Positions 1 to 7,881 of a DNA stretch of 64,000 nucleotides are shown here, piece by piece (position 1 is the stretch's first letter; every line of letters begins with the position of its first letter). The DNA lies in assembly GCF_900111585.1 (NCBI RefSeq), contig NZ_FOHI01000007.1, forward strand, positions 1 to 64,000. Reading direction: 5' to 3'. Source of the DNA: Nitrosospira multiformis (GTDB lineage: Bacteria; Pseudomonadota; Gammaproteobacteria; Burkholderiales; Nitrosomonadaceae). A program made the translations under genes and the position numbers. The notes beneath the pieces were generated by a model. It made no database searches, was not told the origin of the DNA, and saw only the letters and a program-made list of their open reading frames with translations.

Positions 1-1
1 C

Positions 2-139
2 ACGATGACCTTTACTGTCACTCAGGTTCCGACCATTCCCGAACCGGAAACTTATGCCATGCTGCTTGCAGGACTCGGGTTGATGGGTGCCATGGCGAAA
101 CGTCGAAGCGATAAGCAAAACCTTGAGCCAGTTTTGTAA
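2..139 (+). CDS. PEP-CTERM exported protein, C-terminal fragment
   Basis: Only the last 45 codons lie in the window; the start is off the left edge. The frame ends with the exosortase sorting signal: a Pro-Glu-Pro-Glu motif (PEPE), a hydrophobic stretch (AMLLAGLGLMG) and a basic tail beginning AKRR. In the PEP-CTERM/EpsH system such proteins are exported by Sec, recognised by exosortase and usually delivered to the cell surface or extracellular matrix. Nothing can be said about the function of the missing N-terminal part. A terminator follows directly, so this is the end of its transcription unit. Confidence 0.85.
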   Translation, partial: TMTFTVTQVPTIPEPETYAMLLAGLGLMGAMAKRRSDKQNLEPVL

Positions 140-150
140 GCTTCCACAAA

Positions 151-175
151 CCCCGTCCACTTGGGCGGGGTTTTT
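151..175 (+). terminator. Rho-independent terminator after PEP-CTERM gene
   Basis: An 8-bp GC-rich stem (ccccgtcc at 151-158 with gggcgggg at 163-170, one G-U pair), a 4-nt loop and a run of five T. It sits 12 nt after the PEP-CTERM stop codon and separates that gene from the convergent PepSY gene. Confidence 0.85.
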
Positions 176-200
176 AACTCCTGTCATCATCTCTGTCACT

Positions 201-1295
201 CTATTTACGCACTTTCACCTTACTTCGGTTCCTCCACATGATATAACCGGTAGCAAACAGAATAAGGGGTGAAAAACCGATCAGCAGCTGGAGGACGCGC
301 GTCGTTAACCCTCCTGTCTCCCCGATATGGAGGGGGTAGAGATTATTATAAATCCGCGTGCCCATAGATGCAGTCAGCGCATTCTCTACAAACAGCACTT
401 TCCCGGTGTATTGATCGAAATAGATGAAACTTCTGCCGTTGGGGTGCCATTCTTCCGGCAGCTTTTTTCGTACCACCACTGAGGCCTGCGGCGTTTGAGG
501 AAAATTAACCCAGGTGGTAGGCGCCGGCAGGATGCGGTCGGCTTCACGCAATAAATCGTCAATTGAAAGGTTCACCTGCCCTCTTCCATCAGGGTTGGAA
601 GGAGGGGGTGTTGGCCGGGGCGGACTGGCGGCCAAAAAATTTACAAATTCAGCCACCGGTTTGTTGAACACCAGCGAGATGCCTGTAAAGGCAATGAGCA
701 GAAGAAAAAGAACCGCGTAGATACCCAGCGCACGATGAATATCAAAAACGAGCTTCTTGGTCGGTGCAGACCAACTGATTTTTAGGCCGCGGGAAATCTT
801 TCCGTTTCGCGGCCACCACAATATCAGGCCAGTAACGCTCATGCACAGCAGCAGTAGGGCGCTGACACCTAGAATGGTCTTGCCGGGTTCGCCAATCAGG
901 AGCTCCGTATGAACGAGCGCGAGCCATCCCATAAACGTTTCATCCTGCCGGTGCCCGCCCAGCAACTGGCCACTATAAGGATCCACATACACGAACAAGC
1001 CATGCGCATCGTTCATCTTGAGCAGATAGGTTTGCTGTGACCCGCGGGGCATACGCACGGAAAGGAGCTTATCTTGTGGATAAGCACGTTTGACTGTATC
1101 CAGCACCGTCTGCAGGGAGACAGCATTCGAGTTATTGCTAGCCATATCTGCCTGCATCCATTCAGGATGGATAAGCGTCTCGATCTCTTCCCGAAAAACG
1201 ATCATGCTTCCGGTCAGGCCGCTCAACACCAGAAATAATCCGGCTGCCAACCCCATATATAAATGGAAGTTGAAAATGACTCTTCGAATTCTCAT
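201..1295 (-). CDS. PepSY-associated TM helix protein (PiuB-like)
   Basis: Inner-membrane protein of about 364 aa from the family often encoded beside ferric-siderophore receptors and thought to take part in iron release or reduction. The N-terminus (MRIRRVIFNFHLYMGL) runs into a first membrane helix ending GSMIVFREEIE, the usual family opening. Further helices lie near residues 145-165, 190-215 and at the C-terminus, with periplasmic PepSY-like loops between them. An in-frame TTG 12 codons upstream is possible, but the ATG at 1295 matches the family start better. It lies about 100 nt downstream of the TonB receptor on the same strand and is probably co-transcribed. The substrate is not visible from sequence. 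Confidence 0.85.
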   Translation of the reverse strand: MRIRRVIFNFHLYMGLAAGLFLVLSGLTGSMIVFREEIETLIHPEWMQADMASNNSNAVSLQTVLDTVKRAYPQDKLLSVRMPRGSQQTYLLKMNDAHGLFVYVDPYSGQLLGGHRQDETFMGWLALVHTELLIGEPGKTILGVSALLLLCMSVTGLILWWPRNGKISRGLKISWSAPTKKLVFDIHRALGIYAVLFLLLIAFTGISLVFNKPVAEFVNFLAASPPRPTPPPSNPDGRGQVNLSIDDLLREADRILPAPTTWVNFPQTPQASVVVRKKLPEEWHPNGRSFIYFDQYTGKVLFVENALTASMGTRIYNNLYPLHIGETGGLTTRVLQLLIGFSPLILFATGYIMWRNRSKVKVRK

Positions 1296-1392
1296 GAAAT
1301 TCTCAGGCGAACCGTGAGAGAGTAAACCCAAGCATAGGGTGCTCGCCTTCTCGCCTCAAACCAAGCTAACCGGCCAAGGGGTATCCCGATAA

Positions 1393-3654
1393 TCAGAATT
1401 CGACCCGAGCCACGGTTTTGGCCATGATAGGAGCCCCTACACCGAGCAAGCCATTACCTGCTGTGCTCCAGTAGTTGCTGTTGGTTACGTTATCCACCAC
1501 CGCCTGGATCGTGGTGCGCTTGCCAGCTATGCGGGTTGCGTAGCGCGCATTAAGGGACAATATAGCGTAGTCATCCACGAAAGCCTGATTTGCAGTGTTG
1601 ACTGGACGCCTGCCCACATAGTACACACCGGCGCCAAGGGCCAAGCCGGGCACGCTCTGCAAACGATACTCCGCAAAGAGGCTCGCCGTACGCTCCGGCG
1701 TGTTATCCGGTATCCGGCCAAACGTCGCAGGATTATCCCTATTTAACTGCTTGGCCTCCATGAACAGGGCTGATCCGATAAGGGACAGTTGCTTGGTTAT
1801 CTCCCCGGAAGCCGCCAGCTCAAAGCCGCTATACTGCGCCATCCCGTTCAAAACAAAGCGGTTGGCTGCATCAATAGTAGTCGAGGCGCGTTTGATATCG
1901 AAGTAGGCTACTTGCAGCAGTATTCCTTCCGCGATCATCGCCTTTACACCCGCTTCCTTTTGCTTTGATACCGCCGGGGCCAGGATCTCGCCGCTATTGG
2001 CGCGATTAGCCGGCGCCTGCCCGCTCTCTTCGACTCCCTCAATGTAACTTGCATAGAGCGATACATTGGGAATGATCTTGTACAGCAGTGACAGCGATGG
2101 ATTAACGTTGGTTGCCTTAAAGTGAGTGTTGGTTCCGACACTCTCATAGAAACTGCCGCGCACTCCCAACATTACCTGCAGTCTGTCCGCAATCAAAATG
2201 CGATCGGATAGATACACGCCCAGGTCCGTTATCTTTGAAAAGTTAGAGCGAAATAGAGCGCTGGGGGATAATCGCGCGATGTCATTCGGATGGAACAGAT
2301 TCTGCGCCACATCGGCAGTAGATGAAGTGCGCGGATCCTGGCTCCGTTCGTTGCCGACAAAACCCAGGGATACTTCATGCGTGATGAACTGGCCCGGCAA
2401 GCGACCGAAAACTTCTGCACGGAGATTTTCGTTATCCCAAACCTGATTCCGATTAAAGAAAATGCGCAGCGTACCCTGGCCCGTGGCAAGATTGTAATTC
2501 TGGAACTGGGAAAAATTCCGATCGCGCATGGTGCGCGCCTTACCGGCTTCAAGTAACAATGCCCAGTTATCGCTCAGCGCGTAATCGGCGCGAAGCAGCA
2601 GGTTGGTCGCTTCGGCATCATATTTCTGCCACTCCCCCGCAAGGTTGCGGCGGGCATTCGGAACAGGCGGCAGCGTTATCACACCATTCACCGCTGCAGG
2701 CGCCTGGATCGCCGCCTGCTCAGAAACCTCCTTACGATAATGTTCCACATCGAACTTGATGGACAGTTGATCGGTGACCCGCCAGTCGAAGGCGCCTGAC
2801 ATCAGCGCCCGATATCCGGAAAAATTATGAATACCGATATCTTCTCTCCCGGCGAGAAGATTGATACGCGCTCCGAATTGCTGCGCATCCCCAAAGCGCC
2901 GGCCAAGGTCAATGTGGGTGTTGGCGCCGCCATAGATATTCGCCATCAACGAAACATTAGTGATGGGATCCTTGCCAGCGCGCTTGGTGACCATGTTGAC
3001 AATGCCAGAGGGAGGCACAAATCCATAATACAGAGAGGAGACGCCTTTAAGTACTTCGACGCGCTCCTTGTTCTCCATCGGAATATCGATCAGGTTGATG
3101 ATCGGCATGAATCCATTGAGCCGATAATTGCTGCGATTCTCCACGAGAATCCCGCGGATCGAGAGATTGTCGTAAGTGGAACCGTTGAGTTGCGCGCGAG
3201 TCACGCCAGCTGTATTGCGCAAGGCACCGAACAAGCTGGTAGTTGCTTGCGCATCAAGTACCTCCCGTGTCACGACATTGCTGGTCTGGGGTACATCGAT
3301 AGGCGCCATGTCGCGGAATGTGCCCACCTGCACGGTATCCGACTTGAAGCTCCCTACACGCTCACTCCTGACGGTCACAGTGGGAAGCTGTTTACCGGCC
3401 TCAGCCTGACTTGAATCCTGAACAGTCGGGGTTTGGCTGGAAGCTTGAGTTTGGCTTAAAGTCTGGACCTGGGTGGCGCCCTGCGCATCCTGATTTGGAG
3501 TCTGTGCGTTTGCATGCATTGTCCAGCAAGCCAAAGAAAGCGCAACGAGGGCGAATAAATCCACTTTCAATGCCGGGAGCCGGAAGACCCTCTTGTGAGA
3601 CAGGTTGCGCCGAGACCGGTGAAATGCTGCAGTTTTTTTGTTCTTATTTTTCAT
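1393..3654 (-). CDS. TonB-dependent siderophore receptor
   Basis: Outer-membrane receptor of 753 aa that imports a ferric siderophore using TonB energy. It has a long basic N-terminus, a signal peptide ending near residue 50 (HANAQ), a Gln/Thr/Ser-rich linker, a plug domain from about residue 90 (TVTVRSERVG, then NLSIRGILVENRSNYRLNG and RVEVLKGVSSLYYG) and a beta-barrel ending in the terminal Phe (VARVEF) recognised by the Bam machinery. The plug resembles the FpvA/FhuE/FoxA group. No N-terminal signalling (STN) domain is evident, so FecI/FecR-type regulation is unlikely. A Fur-like box lies about 325 nt upstream. The siderophore is unknown. Confidence 0.93.
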   Translation of the reverse strand: MKNKNKKTAAFHRSRRNLSHKRVFRLPALKVDLFALVALSLACWTMHANAQTPNQDAQGATQVQTLSQTQASSQTPTVQDSSQAEAGKQLPTVTVRSERVGSFKSDTVQVGTFRDMAPIDVPQTSNVVTREVLDAQATTSLFGALRNTAGVTRAQLNGSTYDNLSIRGILVENRSNYRLNGFMPIINLIDIPMENKERVEVLKGVSSLYYGFVPPSGIVNMVTKRAGKDPITNVSLMANIYGGANTHIDLGRRFGDAQQFGARINLLAGREDIGIHNFSGYRALMSGAFDWRVTDQLSIKFDVEHYRKEVSEQAAIQAPAAVNGVITLPPVPNARRNLAGEWQKYDAEATNLLLRADYALSDNWALLLEAGKARTMRDRNFSQFQNYNLATGQGTLRIFFNRNQVWDNENLRAEVFGRLPGQFITHEVSLGFVGNERSQDPRTSSTADVAQNLFHPNDIARLSPSALFRSNFSKITDLGVYLSDRILIADRLQVMLGVRGSFYESVGTNTHFKATNVNPSLSLLYKIIPNVSLYASYIEGVEESGQAPANRANSGEILAPAVSKQKEAGVKAMIAEGILLQVAYFDIKRASTTIDAANRFVLNGMAQYSGFELAASGEITKQLSLIGSALFMEAKQLNRDNPATFGRIPDNTPERTASLFAEYRLQSVPGLALGAGVYYVGRRPVNTANQAFVDDYAILSLNARYATRIAGKRTTIQAVVDNVTNSNYWSTAGNGLLGVGAPIMAKTVARVEF

Positions 3655-3977
3655 GTGGCTACGTCATAAAAAAGCCGGCCAGCGATTAACTGGCAGGCTC
3701 TGGAATAAAAATATGGCTGGCTTGCCCGAAAGCGGGCTGGCGGGCTAAAAGCTGCCGGGAAAGGAGGACCTGGCAGCAACGGATAACCTGTATTTGGTTT
3801 TTTTGGCTTTTTCTCGAATATTCCTGGTTTTCTTGTTTTGCCGGCTACCGAGAAAAGCCGAGAAAGAATCTGAGGTAAAACTTTTTTATGCCAACGCTAA
3901 CCCTTCTCCCCTATCGTTAACGCTGCGACATCTCCTTAGATATTACTTGTAGCTCTGCAAAACCAAAAACCAAATTT

Positions 3978-3996
3978 AATACGAATGATTCTCATT
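3978..3996 (-). promoter_or_regulatory. Putative Fur box
   Basis: On the minus strand this reads aatgagaatcattcgtatt, close to the classical 19-bp Fur consensus (an imperfect palindrome of aatgagaat and attctcatt halves). It lies upstream of the TonB siderophore receptor in the expected orientation, so iron-dependent repression of the receptor and possibly the following PepSY gene is likely. The 324-nt distance to the start codon implies a long leader. Confidence 0.7.
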
Positions 3997-4197
3997 ATAC
4001 CTAGCAATGGGAAAAAAGCAAATCATAATCGTTGTCTTCAGGGGAGCAGTAGAAAGCATTCCCTGTCCAAGTCAATAATTTCTGGGAGATTGTCTTGACG
4101 AAGCAAGTCCTAAGGAAGGGCAAATCAAAAATAGGCGCCTTCAAGGCTGAAGACTTTACTAGGCAGATTTGTTGGTATAGACAAATCCGCGATGTGT

Positions 4198-4237
4198 AGG
4201 AACCTTGTGGATCGTATTATTCATCCACAAGGTTCCT
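4198..4237 (-). terminator. Perfect 15-bp inverted repeat, probable terminator or attenuator
   Basis: The arms aggaaccttgtggat (4198-4212) and atccacaaggttcct (4223-4237) are exactly complementary around a 10-nt loop. It lies 70 nt past the stop of the small PepSY gene, so a terminator role is plausible, but no T-run follows on either strand. A repeat-element or protein-binding role cannot be excluded. Confidence 0.5.
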
Positions 4238-4307
4238 CAATTGAAACGACTTATATGACTGATAGAGTCCGTGTGAAGTCAAAGGCAGAATTGTAAAAAC
4301 CTGCTGA

Positions 4308-4595
4308 TCAATCTTTATCAATCTCGATAAGTTTCCCATCCTCGCTAACTTTGATTTCGATCTTCTTGCCGTCGGGCTGTCTCACATCAGCTTCGTAAAT
4401 GGTTGTCTTCTTGCCACTTATCATCTCGGTTTCTTTCTCGATCTCCTCGATCGCGCCCTGACCCGAGTTTTCAGTTATCGTTTTCTGAGCCGCAGCGGGA
4501 ACATCGGACCATTGAACTTTTTCATCGGCAAAAACCGACACTGAAAATGCCAGGGCAACAGGTAAGAAAATCGCAACAAATGGTTTTTTATTCAT
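4308..4595 (-). CDS. Small exported PepSY-domain protein
   Basis: 95 aa with a clear Sec signal peptide (MNKKPFVAIFLPVALAFSVSVFA, cleavage near residue 23) followed by a single PepSY-like module: a helix with VPAAAQKTITE and strands ending in the tail IEIKVSEDGKLIEIDKD. PepSY modules are periplasmic and are thought to inhibit or bind partner proteins; no partner is evident here. A purine-rich ribosome binding site (aaggagatcc) lies just before the ATG. The gene stands alone, with the long leader of the siderophore receptor downstream. Confidence 0.8.
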   Translation of the reverse strand: MNKKPFVAIFLPVALAFSVSVFADEKVQWSDVPAAAQKTITENSGQGAIEEIEKETEMISGKKTTIYEADVRQPDGKKIEIKVSEDGKLIEIDKD

Positions 4596-4883
4596 GAATG
4601 GATCTCCTTATGAAAAACAAGTGGCTAAGGATGAGCGTCGTGATGTGAGCAAAGGAACCATGGCAAAAAACGCAACCTTTGATTATTAGATCAGGAGGAT
4701 CGCAAATCATCCGTACGTTATCGAACAGTACGATGCGACGTATTGCAAGTGTGGGAAACCTATCGTCGGGTCTGTTAGTTTTACTTACTCAAGTAAGTCG
4801 CTACCCGCATCCTGACCCCCGAAGTGGTGTCCCGCCGCAGAGGGCTTCAGCTATACACAATCCTTTTACAGGCGATTTACAGC

Positions 4884-4967
4884 GTGAAAGAAAATAACCT
4901 TACCGTGGTATTTGATCTCGGGGATGTGCTGATCGACTGGAATAAGGGATTTGCCACAGAAGCCTAA
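4884..4967 (+). pseudogene. HAD-family hydrolase, N-terminal remnant
   Basis: A GTG-started frame of 27 codons reads VVFDLGDVLIDWNKGF, which is motif I of HAD hydrolases (haloacid dehalogenase or epoxide-hydrolase-like group: hhFDLGxVLIDW). It stops after FATEA, whereas intact members run to about 200 aa. No continuation is seen before the convergent small gene begins. The nucleophile Asp is present but the second catalytic Asp of DxD is not (DLG occurs naturally in some subgroups). It is read as a decayed gene end left by a deletion. The 288 bases before it hold nothing I can name. Confidence 0.6.
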
Positions 4968-4968
4968 T

Positions 4969-5169
4969 TTACTGCTCGTCTATCCACGCGCGGGCTGCCA
5001 CATTAGCCGCCTCATATGCCTTTTCTTCGTCGTGCAAAGGCTCCACGAAGCTTTCGTAAACCACTATGCCTTCATCATCCATTATCCTGTAGCGGCCATT
5101 CCAGAGACCACTGGCATCGTCCCGCTCCGATGCAGTAATGATCGTGTACCCTTTATAGTCAGTATTCAT
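4969..5169 (-). CDS. Conserved hypothetical small protein (66 aa)
   Basis: The start ATG at 5169 is chosen because an excellent ribosome binding site (ggaggcaat) precedes it; the frame stays open upstream but without such a site. The protein begins MNTDYKGYTI and carries NGRYRIMDDEGIVVYESF and an acidic helical tail ending AWIDEQ. It has no signal peptide or membrane segment and looks like a small soluble alpha/beta protein. I do not recognise a functional family. Its stop lies two bases beyond the HAD remnant on the opposite strand. Confidence 0.65.
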   Translation of the reverse strand: MNTDYKGYTIITASERDDASGLWNGRYRIMDDEGIVVYESFVEPLHDEEKAYEAANVAARAWIDEQ

Positions 5170-5473
5170 ATTGCCTCCATAGGTAAACTGACGATGATAA
5201 TTGTGAACCGACGTATATCGATGTTCCCTCTCCTCAGTTGGAGAGGGGCGGTATAGCAAACGTTCATTACCAACCCATGCTCCCATTCGAGCCAAATCCC
5301 TTAAATTCCTTACGCCCCTTGCTCCGCATCCATTCGGGAATAGAGATGACAAACTTGCCCGGCGTCAACAAATCTTTTCCCCATTTGTACTATTCTATGA
5401 ATATTAGAGTTGCAAATTCAACAGAAGTCGGATTCCTCGCACCACTTCCCCGATAGTAAAACCTGGAGTTGTC
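5170..5473. other. Divergent intergenic region upstream of nor operon
   Basis: About 300 bases between the 66-aa gene (minus) and the nor operon (plus). It must carry the nor promoter. A short palindrome gttg-N6-caac (5409-5422) is present, but its spacing does not fit an FNR/NnrR site. No convincing NsrR or sigma-54/NorR element was recognised by eye. Confidence 0.4.
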
Positions 5474-5605
5474 ATGCCGCCTCGCCCACCCCGCTATTTT
5501 CTTCCCTTCAAAATCCTCAGCATCGTCGTAATCGTATCAATCGCGCTGGCGATAACCTACGCCGCCCTGATCTCGCTTAAGAACTGGTACGGCATCAGCG
5601 TATAA
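5474..5605 (+). CDS. 43-aa single-pass membrane peptide upstream of norC
   Basis: Short frame MPPRPPRYFLPFK followed by one strongly hydrophobic helix (residues 14-36, ILSIVVIVSIALAITYAALISL) and a short tail NWYGISV. The Pro/Arg-rich N-terminus suggests an N-in membrane orientation. It ends 46 nt before norC and runs with it, so it is probably the first gene of the nor operon. A role as a small assembly or accessory subunit of the NO reductase is inference from position only; I cannot name a family. Confidence 0.55.
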   Translation: MPPRPPRYFLPFKILSIVVIVSIALAITYAALISLKNWYGISV

Positions 5606-5651
5606 GCTCTGCCATAGCAGTACTCGTCTCTAACATTTCAAAGAGGTATCG

Positions 5652-6470
5652 ATGACCAAACGACAGGGACGGCTTTTTTTTATCATTTGTACCCTTATTT
5701 CCGCCACCGTCTTCATTGGCCTTACATTCGACAGTCATCGGCGCTTTCCCGGGCTTACCAATGAAGACAAGCTGACGCCCGAGATCATCAGGGGAAAAGA
5801 TGTCTGGCATAACAACAACTGCATCAACTGCCACACCCTCCTGGGAGAGGGAGGTTACTATGCGCCCGATCTGACCAAGATTACCCAGCAGCGGGGCACG
5901 CCTTATCTCACCGCATTCCTGAAGGACCCTTCCCAGTTCTACTCCGAGGAAAAGCATCGGCGTCTGATGCCGAACCCGAAACTGAGCGATGCGGAAATCA
6001 GCGAGGTCATCGCCTTTCTCGACTGGGTCGGTCACATCGATAACCAAGGTTGGCCCCCGCGTCCCATTATCGTATCCGGCACAACGATTCCAGGTACCGA
6101 TGTCGGCCAACCTCCAACCCATGCTTCTGTTTCCACGGATCCGGTCGCGCAGGGGGAAGCGCTCTTCCGCTCCTCACCTCCCGCTTGCAATGCCTGCCAT
6201 TCGATTGCTTCTGGAGCAAACCTGGCAGGACCTACCCTCGCTGGGCTTGCCACCCGTGCCGCGGCAATCATTGCCTCTCCTGAATATAAGGGAGAAGCGA
6301 AGACGCCCACCGACTATATTCGCGAATCCATTACCCATCCCAGTGCCTATCTCGTTCCTGGAGCCATGTATTCCGCCAACAGTCAGTCGTTTATGCCCGA
6401 TAATTTTGCTGCCGATCTTGAGCCGCAGCAAATCGACAGTCTCGTTGCTTATCTTGAAACCTTGAAATAG
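5652..6470 (+). CDS. norC: Nitric oxide reductase cytochrome c subunit, diheme form
   Basis: Electron-entry subunit of cNOR, anchored by an N-terminal helix (residues 8-25) that also acts as export signal. The first 135 residues are canonical NorC: CINCH heme site at 57-61, the typical GEGGYYAPDLT segment, and the axial Met in RRLMPNP near 106. Typical NorC ends at about 150 aa, but this protein continues to 272 aa with a second cytochrome c module carrying CNACH at 179-183. The extra domain could be a built-in electron donor. It lies 8 nt upstream of norB. Heme attachment would need the Ccm system encoded later in the window. Confidence 0.93.
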   Translation: MTKRQGRLFFIICTLISATVFIGLTFDSHRRFPGLTNEDKLTPEIIRGKDVWHNNNCINCHTLLGEGGYYAPDLTKITQQRGTPYLTAFLKDPSQFYSEEKHRRLMPNPKLSDAEISEVIAFLDWVGHIDNQGWPPRPIIVSGTTIPGTDVGQPPTHASVSTDPVAQGEALFRSSPPACNACHSIASGANLAGPTLAGLATRAAAIIASPEYKGEAKTPTDYIRESITHPSAYLVPGAMYSANSQSFMPDNFAADLEPQQIDSLVAYLETLK

Positions 6471-6478
6471 GAGAAGCC

Positions 6479-7870
6479 ATGCGCTACCGCTCACAGTCGA
6501 TCGCATACTGGTATTTCGCCGTCGCCATGTGCCTGTTCGGCCTGCAACTGGTATTCGGGCTGCTCACTGCGAGCAAGTACCTCGGGCCCGACCCCCTTCT
6601 GAATTTCCTCCCTTTCGACAAAACCAAGGCCATCCACACCAATCTTCTGATTGTCTGGGTGCTTACCGGATTCATGGGCGCAACCTACTACGTGGTGCCG
6701 GAGGAATCACGCAGCGAAATCTATAGCGTCAAACTGGGCTACATCCAGCTTATCGCCTGGACACTGATGGGAGTGACGGCGGTTGTCGGTTATATGTTCG
6801 GCTGGACCGCCGGCAACAAAATGCTGGAGCAACCGTTCCCGCTGAAGATCGTGGTTGTCATTGTCATGCTGATGTTTCTGTATAACATCCTTATGACAAT
6901 CAAGCGGGCGGGACGCTGGACCGTTACCGAAGGAGTGCTGGTAGCCGGCCTGGCGTTTGCGGCAATCCTGTATCTGCCGGCCCTGATCGAATATGAAAAT
7001 TATACCGTCAGCATCTTCTATCGATGGTGGACGATCCACTTGTGGGTGGAAGGCGTATGGGAGATGATACAAGGCGGACTGCTCGCGTATCTACTGATCC
7101 GGTTGTCGGGCGCCGATCGGGAAGTCATGGAAAAATGGCTGTACGTGATCGTCGGCCTGGTTTTCATGGCCGGCATCCTGGGCACCGCGCATCACTATTA
7201 CTGGGTAGGCGTGCCTCATTACTGGCTGCCTATCGGCGGTTTCTTCAGCGCCCTGGAACCGGTGGCGCTCCTCGGCATGGCAATGTATGCATACTTTGCC
7301 ATGCGGCGCGCCGGGTTTTCCCACCCCAACTCGCTGGCCGTACACTGGACTATCGGCAGCACCGTATTCACGGTATTTGGCGCCGGGCTGCTCGGATTCG
7401 CGCATACTTGGCCGAGCGTCAACAAATGGACGCACGGCACGCTCATCACCGCCATGCACGGCCATGGGGCTTTCTACGGCGCCTACGCCATGACCGTGCT
7501 GGCCATGATCAGTTATACCCTGCCCCACCTCACCAGCGATCGTAAAGTGGAGGGAAGCAGTATCGGCTACTGGGCGTTCTGGATGCAGGTGATGGGAATG
7601 TTCGGCATGACGCTCTCCTTCGGCACGGCTGGCATCGGGCAGGTTTACCTGGAGCGAATCCTCGGCCTGGGCTATCTCGATACACAGTTGAAACTGCAGG
7701 TGCATTTCCTGATGCTGATCGCCACCGCATCAGTATTCGCCACGGGAGCAGCCCTGTTCATCTGGAATTTTTTCCGAACTGCGCCCAGATCCGTCGCGGC
7801 AATTGATTCCAGCACATCCGCACCCGATCTTGCCCCAGCCGGTCATGCCAACTCCGCCGTTAGCGGATAG
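6479..7870 (+). CDS. norB: Nitric oxide reductase catalytic subunit
   Basis: Integral-membrane subunit of about 463 aa that reduces two NO to N2O at a heme b3/non-heme iron centre. It is a 12-helix heme-copper-oxidase superfamily member. Typical NorB segments are seen: HTNLLIVWVLTGFMGATYYVVPE near the first heme ligand, VEGVWEMIQGG with the Glu lining the active site, the FeB-ligand region HHYYWVG, and HGHGAFYGAYAM with the later heme His pair. There is no quinol-binding N-terminal extension, so it is a cytochrome-c-fed enzyme paired with the upstream NorC. A ribosome site (aggagaagcc) precedes the ATG. Confidence 0.97.
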   Translation: MRYRSQSIAYWYFAVAMCLFGLQLVFGLLTASKYLGPDPLLNFLPFDKTKAIHTNLLIVWVLTGFMGATYYVVPEESRSEIYSVKLGYIQLIAWTLMGVTAVVGYMFGWTAGNKMLEQPFPLKIVVVIVMLMFLYNILMTIKRAGRWTVTEGVLVAGLAFAAILYLPALIEYENYTVSIFYRWWTIHLWVEGVWEMIQGGLLAYLLIRLSGADREVMEKWLYVIVGLVFMAGILGTAHHYYWVGVPHYWLPIGGFFSALEPVALLGMAMYAYFAMRRAGFSHPNSLAVHWTIGSTVFTVFGAGLLGFAHTWPSVNKWTHGTLITAMHGHGAFYGAYAMTVLAMISYTLPHLTSDRKVEGSSIGYWAFWMQVMGMFGMTLSFGTAGIGQVYLERILGLGYLDTQLKLQVHFLMLIATASVFATGAALFIWNFFRTAPRSVAAIDSSTSAPDLAPAGHANSAVSG

Positions 7871-7881
7871 ATTGCGCGATA

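Larger units (their letters stand above)
3655..4307. other. Long leader/intergenic region upstream of siderophore receptor
   Basis: About 650 bases with no convincing gene, between a small PepSY gene and the siderophore receptor, both on the minus strand. It holds a Fur-like box (3978-3996), a perfect 15-bp inverted repeat (4198-4237), a 7-bp inverted repeat (gatttgt 4166-4172 with acaaatc 4181-4187) and a small gcccg/cgggc hairpin near 3726-3740 in what would be the receptor 5' leader. Confidence 0.6.

Noticed and set aside
2827-3414. 195-codon plus-strand open frame inside the siderophore receptor
   Set aside because: It lies wholly antisense to a clear TonB receptor, has no ribosome site or family resemblance, and is a shadow of the real gene.
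5409-5422. Palindrome gttg-N6-caac upstream of the nor operon as an FNR/NnrR site
   Set aside because: FNR-type sites need TTG-N8-CAA with conserved AT next to the halves. Here the spacing is N6 and the inner bases do not fit.
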